From assembly GCA_030841035.1 (NCBI GenBank), contig JAVEDI010000120.1:1-42370 (forward strand): a DNA stretch of 42,370 nt. Direction: 5' to 3'. This DNA is from Actinomycetota bacterium (GTDB taxonomy: Bacteria; Actinomycetota; Actinomycetes; JACCUZ01). Below, in pieces: positions 40,779 through 42,370 of the stretch (positions are counted from its first letter, which is position 1; each line of letters begins with the position of its first letter). A model generated the notes under the pieces. That model was given only the letters and a program-made list of their open reading frames with translations. It did no database searches and was not told the origin of the DNA. The translations under genes were made by a program, and so were the position numbers.

Positions 40779-42322
40779 TGCCGACCACGAACAACGCGAT
40801 CATCAGTCCGGAGGGGGGAGAAGGGGACGCACGTCCCCTTCTCTCCCTGACGGGGATCAGCAAGCGGTTCCCGGGAGTCACCGCGCTGGACGACGTGGAC
40901 CTGCAGCTATGGCCCGGCAGGTCCATGGCGCTGGTGGGCGAGAACGGGGCGGGCAAGTCGACGCTGATCAAGGTCGTCTCAGGCGCGCTGCACCCCGACG
41001 AGGGCCAGATCCTGCTGGACGGCCGAGCGGTGAGCATGCGCTCGCCCGCCGAGGCACGCAGGCACGGCGTCAGCCTCGTGCCGCAGGAGCTCTCGGTGGC
41101 CGGCGACCGCAGCGTCGCCGAGAACATCTTCATGGGCCACCTGCCGCGCCGCGGGCCGCTGGTCAACCGGCGCCGGCTGCGGGCCGAGGCGCGCACGCTG
41201 CTGCAGCGGCTGGGCATCCAGGTCGAGCCCGGCTCCGCCCTGGCGGCGCACACCCCGGCCACCCAGCAGATGGTGATGATCGCTCGCGGCATCGCCCTGC
41301 AGGGTCGGCTCTTCATCCTCGACGAGCCGACCGCGGCGCTGACCGACCCCGAGATCGAGCGCCTGTTCGCCGTGCTCCGGGAGCTCAAGGCGGCGGGCGC
41401 TGCACTGCTCTACGTGAGCCACCGGCTGGGCGAGCTGCGCGAGATCGCCGACGACATCACGGTGCTGCGCGACGGGCGCGTGGTCGACCGGGTCTCCGCC
41501 AAGGACGCCACCGAGGACGGACTGGTGCGGGCCATGGTCGGCCGGCCGGTCGAACGGTTCTTCGACACCCGTTCCGCGCACCAGGTGGAGAAGCGCGAAC
41601 GGCTCACGGTGCGCGGCCTGACCCGCACCGGGGTCTTCGAGGATGTCAGTTTCACGCTCCACGGCGGCGAGGTCGTCGGTCTCGCCGGCCTGATGGGAGC
41701 AGGCCGCACGGAAGTCGCCCGTGCGGTGTTCGGCGTCGACCGGGTCCAGGCGGGTCAGGTCCAGGTGGACGGCAAGGCGGTGCAGATCCGCTCACCCCGC
41801 GCCGCGATCGCCGCCGGGATCGCCCTGGTGCCCGAGGAGCGCAAGTCCCAGGCGCTGGTCCTCGACTTCTCGATCTCGGACAACATCGTGCTGCCGCATC
41901 TGCGGGAGCTGGCGAAGGTGGCCGTCCTGCAGGAGCGCAGGCTGCGCTCGTACAGCCGCCGGGTGGCCGAACTGGTCGGCATCAAGGCGCCCAGTGTCAC
42001 CGTGCCGGTGCGCAGCCTGAGCGGAGGCAACCAGCAGAAGGTGGTGCTGGGCCGGTGGCTGACCAACACGCCGAAGATCTACATCCTCGACGAGCCCACC
42101 CGCGGCATCGACGTCGGTGCGAAGGCCGAGATCTATCAGCAGATCGGCCGCCTGGCCGACCAGGGCGCGGCCGTGCTTGTCATCTCCTCCGAGCTGCCCG
42201 AGCTGCTGGGCATCTGCGACCGGATCCTCGTGATGCGCGCCGGCCGGCTGGTGGGCGAGTTGGAGGCGGGTGTGGCGTCGGAGGAGTCGGTGTTGGAGTT
42301 GGCGATGGGGACGGGTGGCTGA
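40775..42322 (+). CDS. Sugar ABC transporter ATPase, double domain (RbsA/MglA type)
   Basis: A 515-residue fused pair of nucleotide-binding domains. Domain 1 (about 25-250) has Walker A GENGAGKSTLIK, Walker B LFILDEP and YVSHRLGEL, but its signature is the degenerate TQQMVMIARG. Domain 2 (about 270-510) has the degenerate Walker A GLMGAGRTEVARA usual in this family, a good LSGGNQQKVVLGRWL signature and IYILDEPTRGIDVGAK. This complementary arrangement is normal for CUT2 importers. The start overlaps the binding-protein stop (GTG 40775 or ATG 40778) and the stop overlaps the next ATG, so the operon is tight. Confidence 0.93.
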   Translation: MMPTTNNAIISPEGGEGDARPLLSLTGISKRFPGVTALDDVDLQLWPGRSMALVGENGAGKSTLIKVVSGALHPDEGQILLDGRAVSMRSPAEARRHGVSLVPQELSVAGDRSVAENIFMGHLPRRGPLVNRRRLRAEARTLLQRLGIQVEPGSALAAHTPATQQMVMIARGIALQGRLFILDEPTAALTDPEIERLFAVLRELKAAGAALLYVSHRLGELREIADDITVLRDGRVVDRVSAKDATEDGLVRAMVGRPVERFFDTRSAHQVEKRERLTVRGLTRTGVFEDVSFTLHGGEVVGLAGLMGAGRTEVARAVFGVDRVQAGQVQVDGKAVQIRSPRAAIAAGIALVPEERKSQALVLDFSISDNIVLPHLRELAKVAVLQERRLRSYSRRVAELVGIKAPSVTVPVRSLSGGNQQKVVLGRWLTNTPKIYILDEPTRGIDVGAKAEIYQQIGRLADQGAAVLVISSELPELLGICDRILVMRAGRLVGELEAGVASEESVLELAMGTGG

Positions 42323-42370
42323 TGGAGGTGGGTCGGGTGGGGGTGTCTGAGGTGGTGGGTTCGGTGGATT
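42322..42370 (+). CDS. Start of next gene, presumably the ABC permease (partial)
   Basis: An ATG at 42322 overlaps the ATPase stop and the frame stays open to the window edge (16 codons, starting MEVGRVGVSEVV). Position in the operon suggests the RbsC-type permease; the sequence seen is too short to show it. Confidence 0.5.
   Translation, partial: MEVGRVGVSEVVGSVD

Noticed and set aside
40775-42322. Degenerate motifs in the double-domain ATPase as a sign of decay
   Set aside because: The altered signature in domain 1 and Walker A in domain 2 are usual for RbsA/MglA-type proteins; the frame is intact.

Overview
The window comes from a high-GC Gram-positive bacterium. GC-rich third codon positions, GTG/TTG starts, twin-arginine lipoproteins, PucR- and MerR-type regulators and the style of the catabolic genes all suggest an actinobacterium, probably near Nocardioidaceae; the genus is inference. 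I see no rRNA, tRNA, CRISPR array or intact insertion sequence. A 54-55 bp palindromic element occurs twice (12-65 and 27434-27488), the second time preceded by three extra direct copies of its arm.

Region 1 (155-3210) holds a haloacid-dehalogenase-type hydrolase, a membrane CHASE3-GGDEF-EAL cyclic-di-GMP protein with a shortened GGDEF loop, and a small acidic protein.

Region 2 (3295-13464) is the most interesting part. A MerR-XRE-cupin regulator precedes nine co-directional genes. They encode a toluene/phenol-hydroxylase-like diiron alpha subunit with all six iron ligands, a beta subunit fused to a ubiquitin-like (TmoB-type) domain, an MmoB/DmpM-type coupling protein, a NuoE-like [2Fe-2S] protein and a NuoF-like FMN/[4Fe-4S] NADH dehydrogenase. 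An NCS1 nucleobase-type permease, a cyclase-family hydrolase, a RidA-family deaminase and an M20 amidohydrolase follow. I read this as an inducible pathway that imports a nitrogen heterocycle, hydroxylates it with a diiron oxygenase fed by a Complex-I-like electron input module, opens the ring and deaminates it. The usual Rieske ferredoxin and FAD/ferredoxin reductase are absent.

Region 3 (13513-22873) continues the nitrogen theme: hotdog thioesterase, FMN 2-hydroxyacid oxidase, acetamidase/formamidase, SDR, VOC protein, a PucR regulator divergent from a second NCS1 permease with cytosine deaminase (codBA), and a NodB-fold deacetylase/imidase. Region 4 (22958-27798) is housekeeping-like: Smr protein, spermidine-synthase-like methyltransferase, an intact GGDEF-EAL protein, a ClpP-fold membrane protease and an ABM-type small protein.

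Region 5 (27799-30394) is less orderly: non-coding DNA, an MFS exporter with less GC-biased codons, and a broken P-loop kinase. Region 6 (30395-38866) is a sugar/glycoside cluster: agarase-like TIM barrel, binding protein/ATPase/permease, Gfo/Idh/MocA dehydrogenase, two xylose-isomerase-like barrels and a zinc alcohol dehydrogenase. Region 7 (38867-42370) starts with decayed remnants of a B12-dependent diol dehydratase large subunit and a GlcG/DUF336 protein, followed by a second sugar ABC system whose permease runs off the window.
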